Below are positions 23,400 through 35,390 of a stretch of 64,000 nt of DNA, one piece after another. The notes below the pieces were generated by a model. That model searched no databases. It saw nothing but the letters and a program-made list of their open reading frames with translations, and had not been told where the DNA came from. Position 1 is the first letter of the stretch. Every line of letters begins with the position of its first letter. A program made the position numbers and the translations under genes. Source of the stretch: Amaurobius ferox (lineage: Eukaryota > Arthropoda > Arachnida > Araneae > Amaurobiidae); assembly GCA_951213105.1 (NCBI GenBank), contig OX578134.1, positions 141,029,206-141,093,205 on the forward strand, written 5' to 3'.

Positions 23400-24404
23400 A
23401 TACCCATTATATAAACAATTGCACATTGCATCATTTAATAAAAGTCGTTACTTCTCAGCTCCAATTTTAAGGTTTGTGGTGCTGCCATCTATAGGCCGCT
23501 TAAAGAACAAATATATATTTCAGAATAATATATGTTATCCAATATTTCTGAAAGGAATAATAATAACAAAAAGCTGTCTTATATTCTGTGTAATAACAAT
23601 TTGGGTTTACTTGAAGAAACTTAAATATATTTATATAATATTTTAGGTTTTTAGAACCATCATGTGTGGATCAGTTCCATAAAAATATTCGTGCATTCGA
23701 ATATCGCTATTCTGCTATTAAACATGGTTTTCTTTCAAACTCTTGAATTCTTATTATTTATGGAAAACAATAATGTGTTTAAAATCATTTATGATAAAAT
23801 AAAAATTCACATAAAAAAAAGAAATATCTAATGGGAAATTAATAACAAAGATTTTAATTCTGCTGTGATTTAATTCATATTGACATCAAGAGAATTCGTT
23901 CTAACTGCTAATTGAAAACAATGAACCAAAATGTCCTCGCAACTACTAAAATTCCTGAAAATTAAATCATGTTCACTTCGGGGAAATAATAAAAAATTTG
24001 ATATCATAAGAACGGTTCATGATAACTCCAATGTGATTGTATCATTCATAGTAAAAAGTACACCTAGAATATATATATATATATACTCCGTAATATGAAG
24101 AATATATTTGATTGTTTATACATTTCATGTTTCAGCAACACTATATACAATATCTCGACAACGTGCATTCCAATGCCTTACACATGGATTTATCTCTTAA
24201 AAATATTCAATTGCAAATAAAATAACAACTGAAATAATATAATTTGTCTTATAAATTTTTTATGACATTTATTCTTTTTTTGTGAAAGTTTGTTAAAATC
24301 GAGCTATTTTTTTTTCTTCTTATGAACAGAATTCATGAGTAGACATTCTCGAAAACAGTTTAAAAACCTTTGGAGATCGTCAGAATTTGTATATTTTTGA
24401 GCTC

Positions 24405-24684
<280 letters not shown>

Positions 24685-24799
24685 GTATTCTACTAGGGAA
24701 TTTGAGCAGCATTTGCGCCTCCTCCTTTGTAGTGAATAGTTCTTTTAATTTCAGGCTTATTTGGGATATATCCTATTTTGTCTCACTTTATCGTAATAG

Positions 24800-24831
<32 letters not shown>

Positions 24832-24837
24832 GTAAAT

Positions 24838-25060
24838 TGTGAGACCAGAAATAGATCTCACACCAGTTTTTAGGTGAGACAGTTCTATGTTCAATATTTA
24901 TGGTTTGCTGCAATATCAAACAATGCTTCAAGCGAAATGACGCCAGTTTTTACAACACAATGACCCAAAGGACAGCAGAAATCATAAATTTAGAGGCGTC
25001 AAGACAGGTGGGTCGAAGGACTCTAATTATAAGGTGAAGTAACGACATTGGGTAAATGGT
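24838..25060 (+). repeat. LTR-like repeat C, plus copy
   Basis: It begins TGTGAGACCAGAAATAG, shared with the reverse complement of the segment ending at 51335, and both copies then carry 'cataaattta.agg' and 'attgggtaaa'. TGGTCTCACA at 25926-25935 is the inverse of the first ten bases, so the element may extend to 25935. A TG...CA end structure suggests an LTR, but no coding domains were recognised. Confidence 0.45.
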
Positions 25061-25114
25061 TGACCAATTGACAAGATGCTTGTAGTTTCGCCCTGAAGGC
25101 TACCGATAAGAACT

Positions 25115-25505
25115 AAAGAGGTGTCGAAAGCCCAGACCGTCCGCTCATCCTAGGACATAGAGCAGCAGACAGAACCAAAGAGGTGTTGTTGTTGTTGAAA
25201 CCCAGACCGTCCGACCTACCAGAAAGGTGTAAGGTAACTGTTTGGACGGTCGGGAAGTGCCACCCAATTTAGACCGGAACCCAGTGGGGGAGGCATCCAC
25301 AGGGACCGTACCCTCCTTCCCCTACCACCAACCTCTCGGAAGGACTTTCGGACCCACATGTTTAACGTGATCGTACTCCGCATGAACACGGCGGCAGTTT
25401 TGGCAGTGGCTGGAAACCAAAGAGGTGTTGAAGACCCAGACCGTCCGACTCATCCAGAGGACTAAGAGCAGCTATTTGGACGGCCGGCACCACCAAAGAG
25501 GTGTG
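25115..25505 (+). repeat. Repeat with 'cccagaccgtccg', duplicated
   Basis: Segments at about 25125-25180 and 25431-25505 share 'cccagaccgtccg', 'ctcatcc', 'agagcagc' and 'ccaaagaggtgt'. A similar 59-base segment sits at 30064-30122. The 5S-derived SINE at 25189-25414 separates the two. Confidence 0.55.
25189..25414 (-). mobile_element. 5S rRNA-derived SINE, copy 3, 5S head lost
   Basis: Contains only the family body and the (TTG)n tail. The 5S-like head is missing. A perfect 16-bp direct repeat, AACCAAAGAGGTGTTG, flanks it (25173-25188 and 25415-25430), so this is a 5'-truncated insertion and not a later deletion. Confidence 0.88.
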
Positions 25506-26540
25506 TCAGACCTCAGAAAAAAAGAGGCGGTAACCACGAGATGAAATTATGATATATACCAACTTCTATGAGAATAATCAGTTGATGAGTCAGTAGTTAT
25601 GAAACAAGTGATGAAGTAATTGGTAACGTTCGAAGCAAGAGGTCAGAATGGCATGTCCCGAGTATTTCCACCAGACCGCACAGTAGAGAGATGCAGCAGA
25701 AAGGTGCTAGGCAAGTGTTGTAGAGTGTTCCGTAGAGATTCCAAAAGGATAACTAGATCAATTGCAGTGCAAATAGCAGTACGAGTTGGAACCAAACACG
25801 TACATTTATGGCCAGTACGATATGCTGATGCAATAATTGTGGTCTATGGCCAAAGCCGAAAGTGAAGGTATGTTCCCATTAAATAATGTCGAAGGTCTTA
25901 ATACATTTTAGGCATTTTTAACTAATGGTCTCACATTGTCTCTCTCCGACGCGAATAACAGGAATAATTGTTGTAACTGAGTAATTAAGTGATCTATGTC
26001 GTTAATAAATGATTTATTGTTAAAGTTAAAATGGTGCAATTAATAGAGTAGTATTATATTAAATAATATTCCTTTACAGAACTCGCGCTCAAGATAAAAT
26101 GAGAAGGTTATCAGTGGCACAAAGCATAATTTAATAAGTTCCACGTATACAATAATTTACGGCCATGTTTAGATAAATCAATTTAATATTATGTTTTTGT
26201 ATAATTCTCGTATGATAGTTAAAGCGGTATTATTAAATAATCATCGCAACTAAGAATAAATAAAATTTAATATTTTATTCTCAAAGATGCGGTATCAACG
26301 AATTTATTGTAATCAACGCAATCTTAAGAAATAATAATTCTAATTTATCTTATTTTACTGCCCCACACAAATATTGTTAGGAAAGTAATAATTTTGCAAT
26401 ATCACAGAACTGGAAATTTCTGTAGGCCAGTATCGAGATGATTGGATCTCAACAATGCCGGTACTGAAGTTCTCAGCTTTATTATTTTCAAATGCTATTT
26501 CTATGTAGTAAACTTTCACATTCAAGATTTTAAGGGAAAA

Positions 26541-27362
26541 TATTAGTAGACGAGTCAGAGGTGCTCCTCGTGCAGACCCTCCCGATTCTAAGAGACCTAA
26601 AATTGTTTACACCTTAAGGGGAGCGCCAAAAATTTTCTAAGGCTCTCAATGAAAAAAAAAATAATTGACTATGCGTTCAAAATGACGGAATAAAACTGCA
26701 GAGTATCTGCAGATATGTATGAAATGACTTTTCCCAGTGATAAATTAAAATACATGAGAGTGTTTAAAGGCACACAGTGATTCTACACATCCTGGGAAAG
26801 AATACGAACACAATATTAGTACTGGAGTCAGAGGTGCTCTGACTGCAGACCCTCCCGATTCCTAGTGACTCAATTTTTTTATATCCTACGGGAGGGGGGA
26901 GGTGGTCCTAAAAAATGCATAGGCTATCCTCAGTGAAAAAGAAAGAATTGACTATGCATCCAAAATTACGGAATAAAGCTGCAAAGTTTCTGCAGATATG
27001 TTTGAAATGACTTTTCTTAGTGATAGGTTAAAATATATGGGAGTGTTTAAAGGGGCACAGTGATTCTACAAATATTGGGAAAGAATACGAACAAAATATT
27101 ATTAGAGATACCAGAGATGCTCCGATTGCAGACCCTCCCGATTCTAAGAGACCCAAATGTTTTAATATCCTGGTGGGAGGGGGAGTTAAACATTTCTAAG
27201 ACTTTCCTCAGTGAAAAAGAAAGAATTGATTATGCCTCCAAAATGACGGAATAAAGACGCAAAGTATCTGCAGATCTGTATGAAATGACTTTTAAGTGAT
27301 AAGTGGGAGTGCTTAAAGTCACAAAGTGATTCTACACATCCTGGAAAAGAATAGGAACACCA
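26541..27362 (+). repeat. Tandem array, 3 units of about 265-285 bp
   Basis: Units start near 26541, 26814 and 27099. Each contains 'tgcagaccctcccgattc', 'attgactatgcgt', 'aatgacggaataaa', 'tctgcagatatgtatgaaat' and 'cacagtgattctacacat'. Units are roughly 80-85 percent alike by eye. The 64-codon frame at 27060-27254 lies in unit 3 and is not conserved in units 1 and 2. Confidence 0.85.
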
Positions 27363-27838
27363 TTAAAGTGGCCAAGACTGTACAGGTAACGAATGGATAA
27401 AATACAAGCGAAAGAGGTGAATACAGATGAAAAGGAATGAATGTTCTTGAATTAATGTTTTGTGACACTTTTGGGATACATCAGCGTTAGCGACGCTTTT
27501 AACGGAATGTTTGGACAAACGAAAAAAAAAAAAAATCACATCTTTAAAATAATTTTGTGTGCGTAAAAATTAAACGTGCAGAAATATTCTGGGTCTTTAA
27601 GATTTTTCACCTAGAGTGCAAACTAATTAAATTAATTACACTCAGTCAATTCATAAGTAATAAATTAATGAAAAAATATAAATATTCTAAATGAAATGAA
27701 TACGATTTCTATTTGTTGGTTTGGTAGTTTTGAGCCCGAAAGCTACACCTTGAGCTGTCTGAGACTGTATGTGCAGTCTTTTGGAACTGGGTTTAACCAG
27801 AAACCCTAAAAATATCAGATTTCAGGTTTATAAATCCG

Positions 27839-27859
27839 TAAATAAATAAATAAATAAAT

Positions 27860-27928
<69 letters not shown>
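27839..27928. repeat. (AAAT)n-(AG)n microsatellite
   Basis: An AAAT-type run at 27839-27864 is followed by a nearly pure AG run at 27865-27928. Confidence 0.97.
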
Positions 27929-27932
<4 letters not shown>

Positions 27933-28274
27933 TTTAGAATAAGGGGCAGTTAGTTCTTAAGTAAAAGGAGTGTTTGCTCAATTTGAAGAGCTGAAGCACC
28001 GCTAGCACCCCCCGTAGCGCCACCTATGAATGCATTTTCCTCAACATGAGTTTACAGGTTTCTATTTTCTTTTTCTTAATATCTATCAAACTTAATGATT
28101 TCAAATTTTTATGACACCATATTTTTGCAATATTCATCATTTTAATACAAGAATTTAGAGATTTAGTTAGAACTTTTTATTTTTTTTTTGCAAAAAAATT
28201 AAATGTCATGAAAAATGCTATCTGAAAAGTGACTCACGGTTAAGAGATGATTTTAAATTATTATTTTTAAAATC

Positions 28275-28435
28275 GTCCTTCTAAGAGGTTGGTGGTAGGG
28301 GAAGGATGGTACGGTCCCTGTGGATGCCTCCTCCACAGGGTTCCGGTCTAAATTGAATGGCACTTCCCGGCCGTATAAACAGTTACCTTATACCTTTCTG
28401 GTAGGTCGGACGGTCTGGGTCTCAACAACAGCAAC
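28275..28435 (+). mobile_element. 5S rRNA-derived SINE, copy 4, truncated
   Basis: The only copy of this family on the plus strand. It holds the last 160 bases of the body, from 'gaggttggtggtaggggaag' to the tail 'tctcaacaacagcaac'. No convincing target duplication was found. Confidence 0.8.
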
Positions 28436-28892
28436 ATGTTTTGTGTGATTGTGTGTTTGTACGCATGGATATATCTTTGTCGGGTATGGGTACGGTTAAA
28501 AAAGAACTGATGAACACACATATTTTAAAATCTAAACTAAATATATATAATGTGAACATTATTGTAGATACAATATACACAAAACAAATACTAAGTAATA
28601 TAATTAGTAATTCGCCCAATTAGTAGCTTAAATTTTGAAATATAAGATTTTCGCACATTAAAATGTCCATTCATCGAAATGTTAAATCTCCATAAAAATT
28701 ATAGCATATAGTTAATAGAAGAAAATATATAATTAGAACTATGCAATAGATGTGAATGTTAAAAAAATATCTCATTAACAAATATTCATCATCAAATTAA
28801 TCTAAACAATACATGAAAAAGTCATACAGAGCGCTGCATAGCAGATAGTTTGAGCAGAAGAATTCATACACAAAATAACTTGGCTTACATAC

Positions 28893-29186
28893 CTCCTGTA
28901 AGAGTGAGGGTGGCAAATCTGTACTCTGCATCAGTCGTTCCGGCGTCGCTGTGGGCAGTGACTAACAAATCATGCCACGTTCCTGGACTCAGATCAGCAA
29001 TCATCAGGACTTCTTGATCCGTGAGGATATGATTCGAGACAAGTATCCACTCCTTTTGGCCCTGAGGCTTGTACTGTATCACCAGGTGTGAAATTGGGCA
29101 GCCGTCATCCATCCAGTTACGCAAATTGAGTTGTACGGAAGTCGTGTTACTACGGAGGAATTCGGATTTTTCTGGGGCCACTGGAG
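28893..29186 (-). CDS. Dscam: Dscam exon E: membrane-proximal FN3 domain
   Basis: One exon of 294 bases (2 + 97 codons + 1) codes for the last fibronectin type III domain before the membrane. It starts (A)PVAPEKSEFL and shows the B-strand SVQLNLRNW, the DDGCPI turn, the C-strand LVIQYK, EWILVSN, the ADLSPGTW loop and F/G-strand LLVTAHSDAG, ending TLTLTG. The GCPI...EW.LVSN...AEY.F.TLT pattern is typical of the membrane-proximal FN3 domain of Dscam proteins. One possible N-glycosylation site is SNTTS. The usual Tyr of the Pro-x-Thr-x-Tyr corner is replaced by Trp. Acceptor cttttag|C and donor GGAG|gtatgt are good, and phases fit exons D and F. Confidence 0.95.
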
Positions 29187-29858
29187 CTAAAAGTTCAATA
29201 AAAAAATATATGTTATTTCAATACGTGGATGGAAATATAATATTTAATAAGTTTTATTGTGTTTAGTAATATATGGTGCTTGGCATCGGAAATAGTCGCA
29301 TTAATCGAAAAGTGGTTTAGTTAGGCTTTGCTCTTTGGTTGATACTATAAATATGCAAATTTTTACGGATGTTGGGTCACTGAGGATTTTCAAGAGTGTC
29401 TGTATAGACTTTTCAACCCTCCTCTTTCATTTGTACCCAGGAAAGGAATAAAAAATCCAACTTTGTTCTATCTTGGGGTCTATACTATACATCTGTAAAG
29501 ACTCAGTCTTCTAGATTTCAAGAGGACTTTTGGAGACATTTTATGGAATTTCATATTGTTATTGCGCTTCGAATTTTTTTTTGTTCCATGTAAATCATGT
29601 AATAGAACTAAATTTTAGAAATCAAATTGAATATATTTTTGGTGCTTAGCGTCGAATAGTGTCTCAATCGAAAAATGGCTCAGTGAAATTCTGTCCCGTA
29701 GTCGATACTATAAATATGAAAAGTTTCTGGCTGTTGAGTCACCGGGGGTTTTCAGAAAGGTCTGTACATACTTTTTAACCTTTCCTATTTCGTCCGTACC
29801 AAGGAAAGAAATCATCAAAATTCCAATTCCGTTAGGTTCTATCTCGGGGTCTATACTG

Positions 29859-30047
29859 TTTGTTGTTGTTGTTGAGACCCAGACCGCCCGACCTACCTGA
29901 AAGGAAAGGTGTAAGGTAACCGTTTGGACGGCCGGGAAGTGCCACCCAATTTAGACCGGAACCCAGACGGGGATGCATCCAGAGGGACCGTACCCTCCTT
30001 CCCCTACCACCAACCTCTCGGAAGAACTTATTGATCCACATGTAGAG
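29859..30047 (-). mobile_element. 5S rRNA-derived SINE, copy 5, truncated
   Basis: Family body with (TTG)n tail at 29861-29875, cut off at the 5' side after 'ggatcaataagttcttccga' on the minus strand. It lies inside unit 2 of the 370-bp tandem duplication. Its target duplication is blurred by the neighbouring insert. Confidence 0.82.
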
Positions 30048-30063
30048 GGCAATACTATGTGTG

Positions 30064-30122
30064 AAAGCCCCAGGCCGTCCGGCTCGTCCAGAGGACTTGG
30101 AGCAACAAGATGGACGACCGGT
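30064..30122 (+). mobile_element. 59-bp insert with 16-bp target duplication
   Basis: The perfect repeat GGCAATACTATGTGTG at 30048-30063 and 30123-30138 frames 59 bases that resemble the 'cccagaccgtccg' repeats at 25115-25505. This fits a short retroposed copy. Confidence 0.65.
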
Positions 30123-30285
30123 GGCAATACTATGTGTGTAAATATTCAGTCTTCTAGATCTCAAGAGGTCTTCTGGAGGCATTGCATTGGATTTCATATT
30201 GTTATTGTTATTGATCTTTGGATTTGTCTTTATTCCATATAGTACTAAATTTAAGAAATCAAATCGAATGTATTTTTAATGTAGT

Positions 30286-32029
30286 ATTTTAAATTGAGAA
30301 ATGTGTTAACAATGAACAATTTTGAACAATTTTTTTCTGAAAATATGCAGTATGGTGTTCTTTGCTCAAAAGACAAATGAACTGCCCAGTTCAGCTAGGT
30401 ATTGTATTTCGCATTTGCAAATAACGCCTGAAGGGTTTAATGAAATCAAACTCTGAAAAGAATTCAAAGTTAAAGAATCCCGCATTTCAATAAAATGTGT
30501 CCAAAGCAATTTATATTTCTCTCAAAGAAAAGCTGGAGTCTCAGATCAATGATTCTGCTCTTTCAAACTATTGAATTTCTTATATCACTTTTTTGTACTC
30601 GGATATCAAAAACCGCTCGACCATTAAATTTGAGTTTTTACGTCAAAGGTATTTCATTTCATTGTCTGCAAAAAATGTCCATTCTTGTGGTTGGTCACTA
30701 AAGCACTGGATTTCATATCTGACGAAGCGAGAGAACAAAAGATAAAAAACATTCGGAATGGATTGGAAAAGATCAATATAGAGAAATATAAGGAGTAAAA
30801 ATAGGTTGTAATTTAGGGAAGAAATCATCGGTTCCCTTTGTTAAAAATATTAAAATTCTTAAATTTAAGAAATTAGGATAAACAACAATTTAATATATGA
30901 TTTCATAGAATTGTTGCAATGTGTATTTTGTTAGGTACGAAATCCGTCAAATTATTGGGATAATAGAATGTATACATACTAAACAAAATTTTGCTCTTTT
31001 ATTGCCATCATTTACAGTTCTAATTGTTGCGATTTCTATTAAATTAAAGTCTTCACCTTTTGGGTATAAATGAAACCAAATGGACTTACATTTTATACTG
31101 TTAAAAATGCATATTTTTCGGAATGCTATTGAAGTCATATATTATTACACATAAGTAGTCTATAGTAGACGAACTTTTATTAATTCAATCAGCTTCTTCC
31201 ATTCAAGTTCATGTTATTCTTAATTACATAACATTAGATATGAGCAAATAACACTTTTCTCGAATTCAACCATTGGATTTAAATATCAGCCAGATTTCGA
31301 ATATTCGAATACGCCGAGTAGATATTTGAAATATCAGACTAATAACTTTTACATTTAATAAATATTATTAATTGTAACTAAATAAGTTAATAAAGTAAAA
31401 CAAAAAAGTGAATCCACAAAAATGAAAAAAAAGAGTCTTTTTATTTTAAATTTCAAATATTTTACAGTAGATTTTTGTTTTCGATGCTCTTAACTATACT
31501 ATAATTCAATAATAGTAAATGTTTCCCACCTACTGCGGATTTTTATTGAAGAAAACAAATAGCTTCAATCACGTTCAGGATCTAGTTTGCTTCTTTTTCG
31601 TCGGTGCTTTTTTAAAACTGTTAATGGCGTCTGGCTCAAACACTTCCAAAACAATTCCTACATGCAATGATACTGACTTTTTCCAGTAATTCAAAAATTT
31701 TAATGGTGAAACTGACTTTATTTTAGGTACTTTCAAAATTTTTTCTTACGGAGTATCCTGACTTTTTATTCCAGAAACTGTTGTTAATCATGGCGCGATA
31801 TTCAATATATTAAAACTTCTTCTAGTAATGTTAAACTCGGGCTTTATAATACTTTGGATACTTTCAAGTATTCGAGTATTCGTGGATAGCATTGGTCTAT
31901 TCATAATATAGAAATGCATTTAATGACTAAAAGAAAAATGGAGAAAATATACATATTTGAAGCATGAACATGAAAAAATGGCAATCATAGGACACGTATT
32001 CTAAAGTTTAGAATTTTCCCATACAGTAC
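30286..32029 (-). other. Dscam intron D-E, upstream part, nothing recognised
   Basis: AT-rich intron. No exon, RNA or clear repeat was seen. Short frames at 30495-30828 and 30947-31138 have no protein likeness. Confidence 0.55.
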
Positions 32030-32215
32030 CTCTACCATTTGTAGTCACTTGTGTCACCTCACTTGGTTCGCCATGCCCAACACTGTTGACAGCTGTTAAA
32101 ACGATCTGGTATGACGTACCACATTGAAGGTTTTCAAGTATGAAATTTTGCCGTGAGGCTGGAAGACGTGTTTCATGCCACTGACCTGAATTTCCTTTGT
32201 AAGTCAAAATATATC
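32030..32215 (-). CDS. Dscam: Dscam exon D: second half of middle FN3 domain
   Basis: 186 bases (2 + 61 codons + 1) complete the FN3 domain begun in exon C. It begins (G)YILTYKGNSGQW, the C strand, and carries the LENLQCGTSYQIVLTAVNS stretch typical of strands E to F (Leu, Gly-Thr-x-Tyr corner, then the AVN motif), ending EVTQVTTNGR. The acceptor is gttgttgtag|G. The donor chosen is AGAG|gtactg; a second GT six bases earlier (ATG|gtagag, exon end 32036) keeps the same phase and would drop two residues. Joining to exon E restores an alanine codon. It is an extracellular adhesion module. Phase and order fit exons C and E. Confidence 0.92.
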
Positions 32216-32312
32216 CTACAACAACAATCATTATAAATTACTTGAATATAATTCATTTTATGTCAATTAAGAATGATGTGCGAAAGCACAAATAAATGTG
32301 TTTAGTAACATT

Positions 32313-32689
32313 TGTGAGGATTCTATTATTTATTATCATTTTATTCTAATTCTACTTTTCCTGATTCTAATTTATGTCCCAAACTTCTCAACTTTCATTC
32401 CGAAGAATCGTATACCAACGATTGGCCAGACGTATTAGAAGAGCAGTCTTTAGATTTACGTCTCTGCCATTCTACCGAGTTCGCTCCTGTGTGTGTTCTG
32501 ATTGTCCATGGAAGGTAGCATGGACTAGCCTGCAATCTTGTGAGTATATATATTGTGTCGTAGTTTGATCATCATAGGTTCAGATTGAAAGTCAGTTTAG
32601 TAATAAGTTAGATTTGAAGTTTATTGTAGATTAGTATGTCTCGGGTAGAATTTGTAATGCTTGCATTGTAAATAATATATATAGATTTG

Positions 32690-32730
<41 letters not shown>

Positions 32731-32859
32731 CATTTTGAGTTCCCAGCGAAGTTATAGCTGTAAATAAAGTTGTTTATTGTTAAATGCCGTTGTTAAATGT
32801 CGTTATTCCTTCGATCATTAGTCCTTAAGTTATTGGAAGTTTAATTTAGAGTGAATATA
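32313..32859 (+). repeat. LTR-like repeat D, copy 1
   Basis: It shares with 40243-40767 the start TGTGAGGATT, then 'actcctcaac'-like and 'cgactggccag'-like pieces, 'cttgtgagtata', 'tttgtaaata', 'tgcattttgagtt' followed by 'cagcgaagtta', and 'aataaag' as a possible polyadenylation signal. A (TA)n run at 32691-32727 sits inside. Weak likeness seems to continue past the end, so the LTR reading is uncertain. It lies in the C-D intron, antisense to the gene. Confidence 0.55.
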
Positions 32860-34056
32860 ATTGAAATGGCTCATACAAAATTCATGATCTTGGGTTGAAG
32901 TGAACAGTACTTTACACATTTAAGGTTGAGCAAACGGGGTTAGGCTTTACAAAAACTTATCTATGAGATTTACGAAGTTAATTTTTCAAGGTATCAGAGG
33001 GATCCTTTATCATTCTGAATTTATTCATTATATATATTCATTATATATATTTCATTATACATATTCGAATTTATTCATTATATATATCTTGTTCTGCATG
33101 TCATTCCGATACGGCTATCCTTAATCAATAATTCTTAGATTTAGTATAACTGTACAAATACAACTATAAATGTTTTGAAGCAAATTGTGGTCTAAAATAA
33201 GGTTAGATAAATATTTCCCAACTTGACTCTCGACAGGTTTACTTGACATTGGTTTACTTGACATTGTAGAAGGAATAAGGTTTTATTAGGCAGTTTGATT
33301 TCATTGTAATAAAATGTAGTATCTTAATAGTATCTACTTGTTACAACGTTAATTACTTTTCAAAAAATAGGTGTTTGTATTTGCTATTTGTTTTGTAGCA
33401 ATTATGTTCCTAATCCTGAAAAAAAATGCTTACATTTATTTTAAAGAATTGGAATTATTCTGTGTAGACAAGAAAATTAGAACATTTATATCCAAATACA
33501 AAATATTAAGACTCTAATAACGTACGGATTTTCAAAAATGACATTCAAAAATATTTTTCTAACATTACTTTGTCAAAATTTTCGTTTTCTTTAAGACGAC
33601 TATTCGTCTATTCAAATTTTAACTATTTAAGTTTTTTCTACAAGGTGACCCTTTCCTACATCGTATGTCTAAAGAGTAATTGTAAAGTATTGTACAGATC
33701 AGAAATTAAGAGAAAATTGCTTGATTAGGTTGAGTTGCATTATGTACGCCTCATTAATTGACATACTATTAAAAATCTCAAACAGTGTTAGACAAGATAT
33801 TAAAACTAGATATTGGAATTTATGAACCGTGCAAATTAGATAATATTTTATTTTTCATTTTTGTTAGTGTTTGCCATGGTACACACAATATGGTATGCAA
33901 TCAGTCGTCAGCCGAAGGTGTTAACTTTGGTTTGTGAATAAAAATCGTTGAGAATACTCTAAAATGCAACTGTGGAGCAATAAAATACCGGAGAAAGTAA
34001 TTCATACTACAAATTCATAATACTATTATATATAGAAAAGTGATTACTATCCTTAC

Positions 34057-34155
34057 CTGTAATTGGTCTTTCAGCTGTAGATTTAGTATCCCAATTAATA
34101 CTTATTGACGTAGCTGAAGTATCTAAAACTTTAACCAAAGGAGCCGATGGGGGAT
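34057..34155 (-). CDS. Dscam: Dscam exon C: first half of middle FN3 domain
   Basis: A short exon of 99 bases (2 + 32 codons + 1). It reads (D)PPSAPLVKVLDTSATSISI, then NWDTKSTAERPIT, which is the A and B strands of an FN3 domain with the core tryptophan. The acceptor is tatgtttag|A and the donor is TACAG|gtaagg. The first two bases complete an Asp codon with exon B and the last base a Gly codon with exon D, giving the smooth junctions TSTI-D-PPSAP and RPIT-G-YILTY. The exon is far too short for ordinary gene finding and was recognised from the phase and the FN3 pattern. Confidence 0.9.
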
Positions 34156-34351
34156 CTAAACATAAATTAATCTTAAATCCAATTCAAATTACGCTAAAAT
34201 CAACAAATTACAGGCGATATTTTAAAGGTAATAAATAAGTTACTCAATCACAACCTGAATTTAATTCCTCATTCTTATTAATTTTAAATTTTGTCTTTCC
34301 GTCTCCCTCCCTATTATATATGAGTGTGTATATATATATATATATATATGA

Positions 34352-34388
<37 letters not shown>

Positions 34389-34494
34389 GAAAATACCGTG
34401 AAATATAATATTATAAAATCATCAGAAATCACACTTAAAAGGCGCTAAGCTGCACTAAAAAGAGGATTAAAAATATTATATTTATATATATATT

Positions 34495-34497
<3 letters not shown>

Positions 34498-34580
<83 letters not shown>
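34498..34580. repeat. (TA)n microsatellite, about 83 bp
   Basis: Pure TA ending directly at fold-back element 3. Smaller TA runs lie at 34331-34348 and 34354-34383. Confidence 0.97.
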
Positions 34581-34584
<4 letters not shown>

Positions 34585-34743
34585 ATAGAAGTTTGAAAAT
34601 CCAATGAACGAAAAGTAAGAAGATGTAACACGATAAACCTAACTTTTTAAAACACCCACAGAATAAAATATAATACAGCAAATCATCTTATCGTGTTACA
34701 TCTTCTTACTTTTCGTTCATTGGATTTTCAAACTTCTATTATT
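34581..34743. mobile_element. Fold-back element 3 (56-bp perfect arms)
   Basis: Bases 34581-34636 are the exact reverse complement of 34688-34743, separated by a 51-base loop. The arm begins 'aataatagaagtttgaaaat' and ends 'gtaacacgataa'. As with fold-back element 2, total length is about 160 bases and the left arm abuts a (TA)n tract. MITE-like, with no coding capacity. Confidence 0.88.
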
Positions 34744-34882
34744 ATTGAAATAATTTTATTTATGAGCTGCATTTGCGCAATAAATTAAATGTATTTTGCA
34801 TTTTCAATCCATTTACTTAATAACTTTAAATTCTTTATTTAATAATATTTGCATGGTATCCTTCATATTTTAGTAAGCTATA

Positions 34883-35390
<508 letters not shown>

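Larger units (their letters stand above)
29271..30285 (+). repeat. Tandem duplication of about 370 bp, second copy interrupted
   Basis: Unit 1 (29271-29636) and unit 2 (about 29637-30285) share 'ggtgctt.gc.tcg', 'gatactataaatatg', 'ttgagtcac', 'ggggtctatact' and 'cagtcttctagat.tcaagag', in order. Unit 2 is split near 29858 by a 5S-derived SINE and a further short insert. Confidence 0.8.

Noticed and set aside
28885..29181. Start codons inside Dscam exons as gene starts
   Set aside because: Exons B, D and E begin at acceptor sites upstream of these codons, and the reading frame continues across the junctions.
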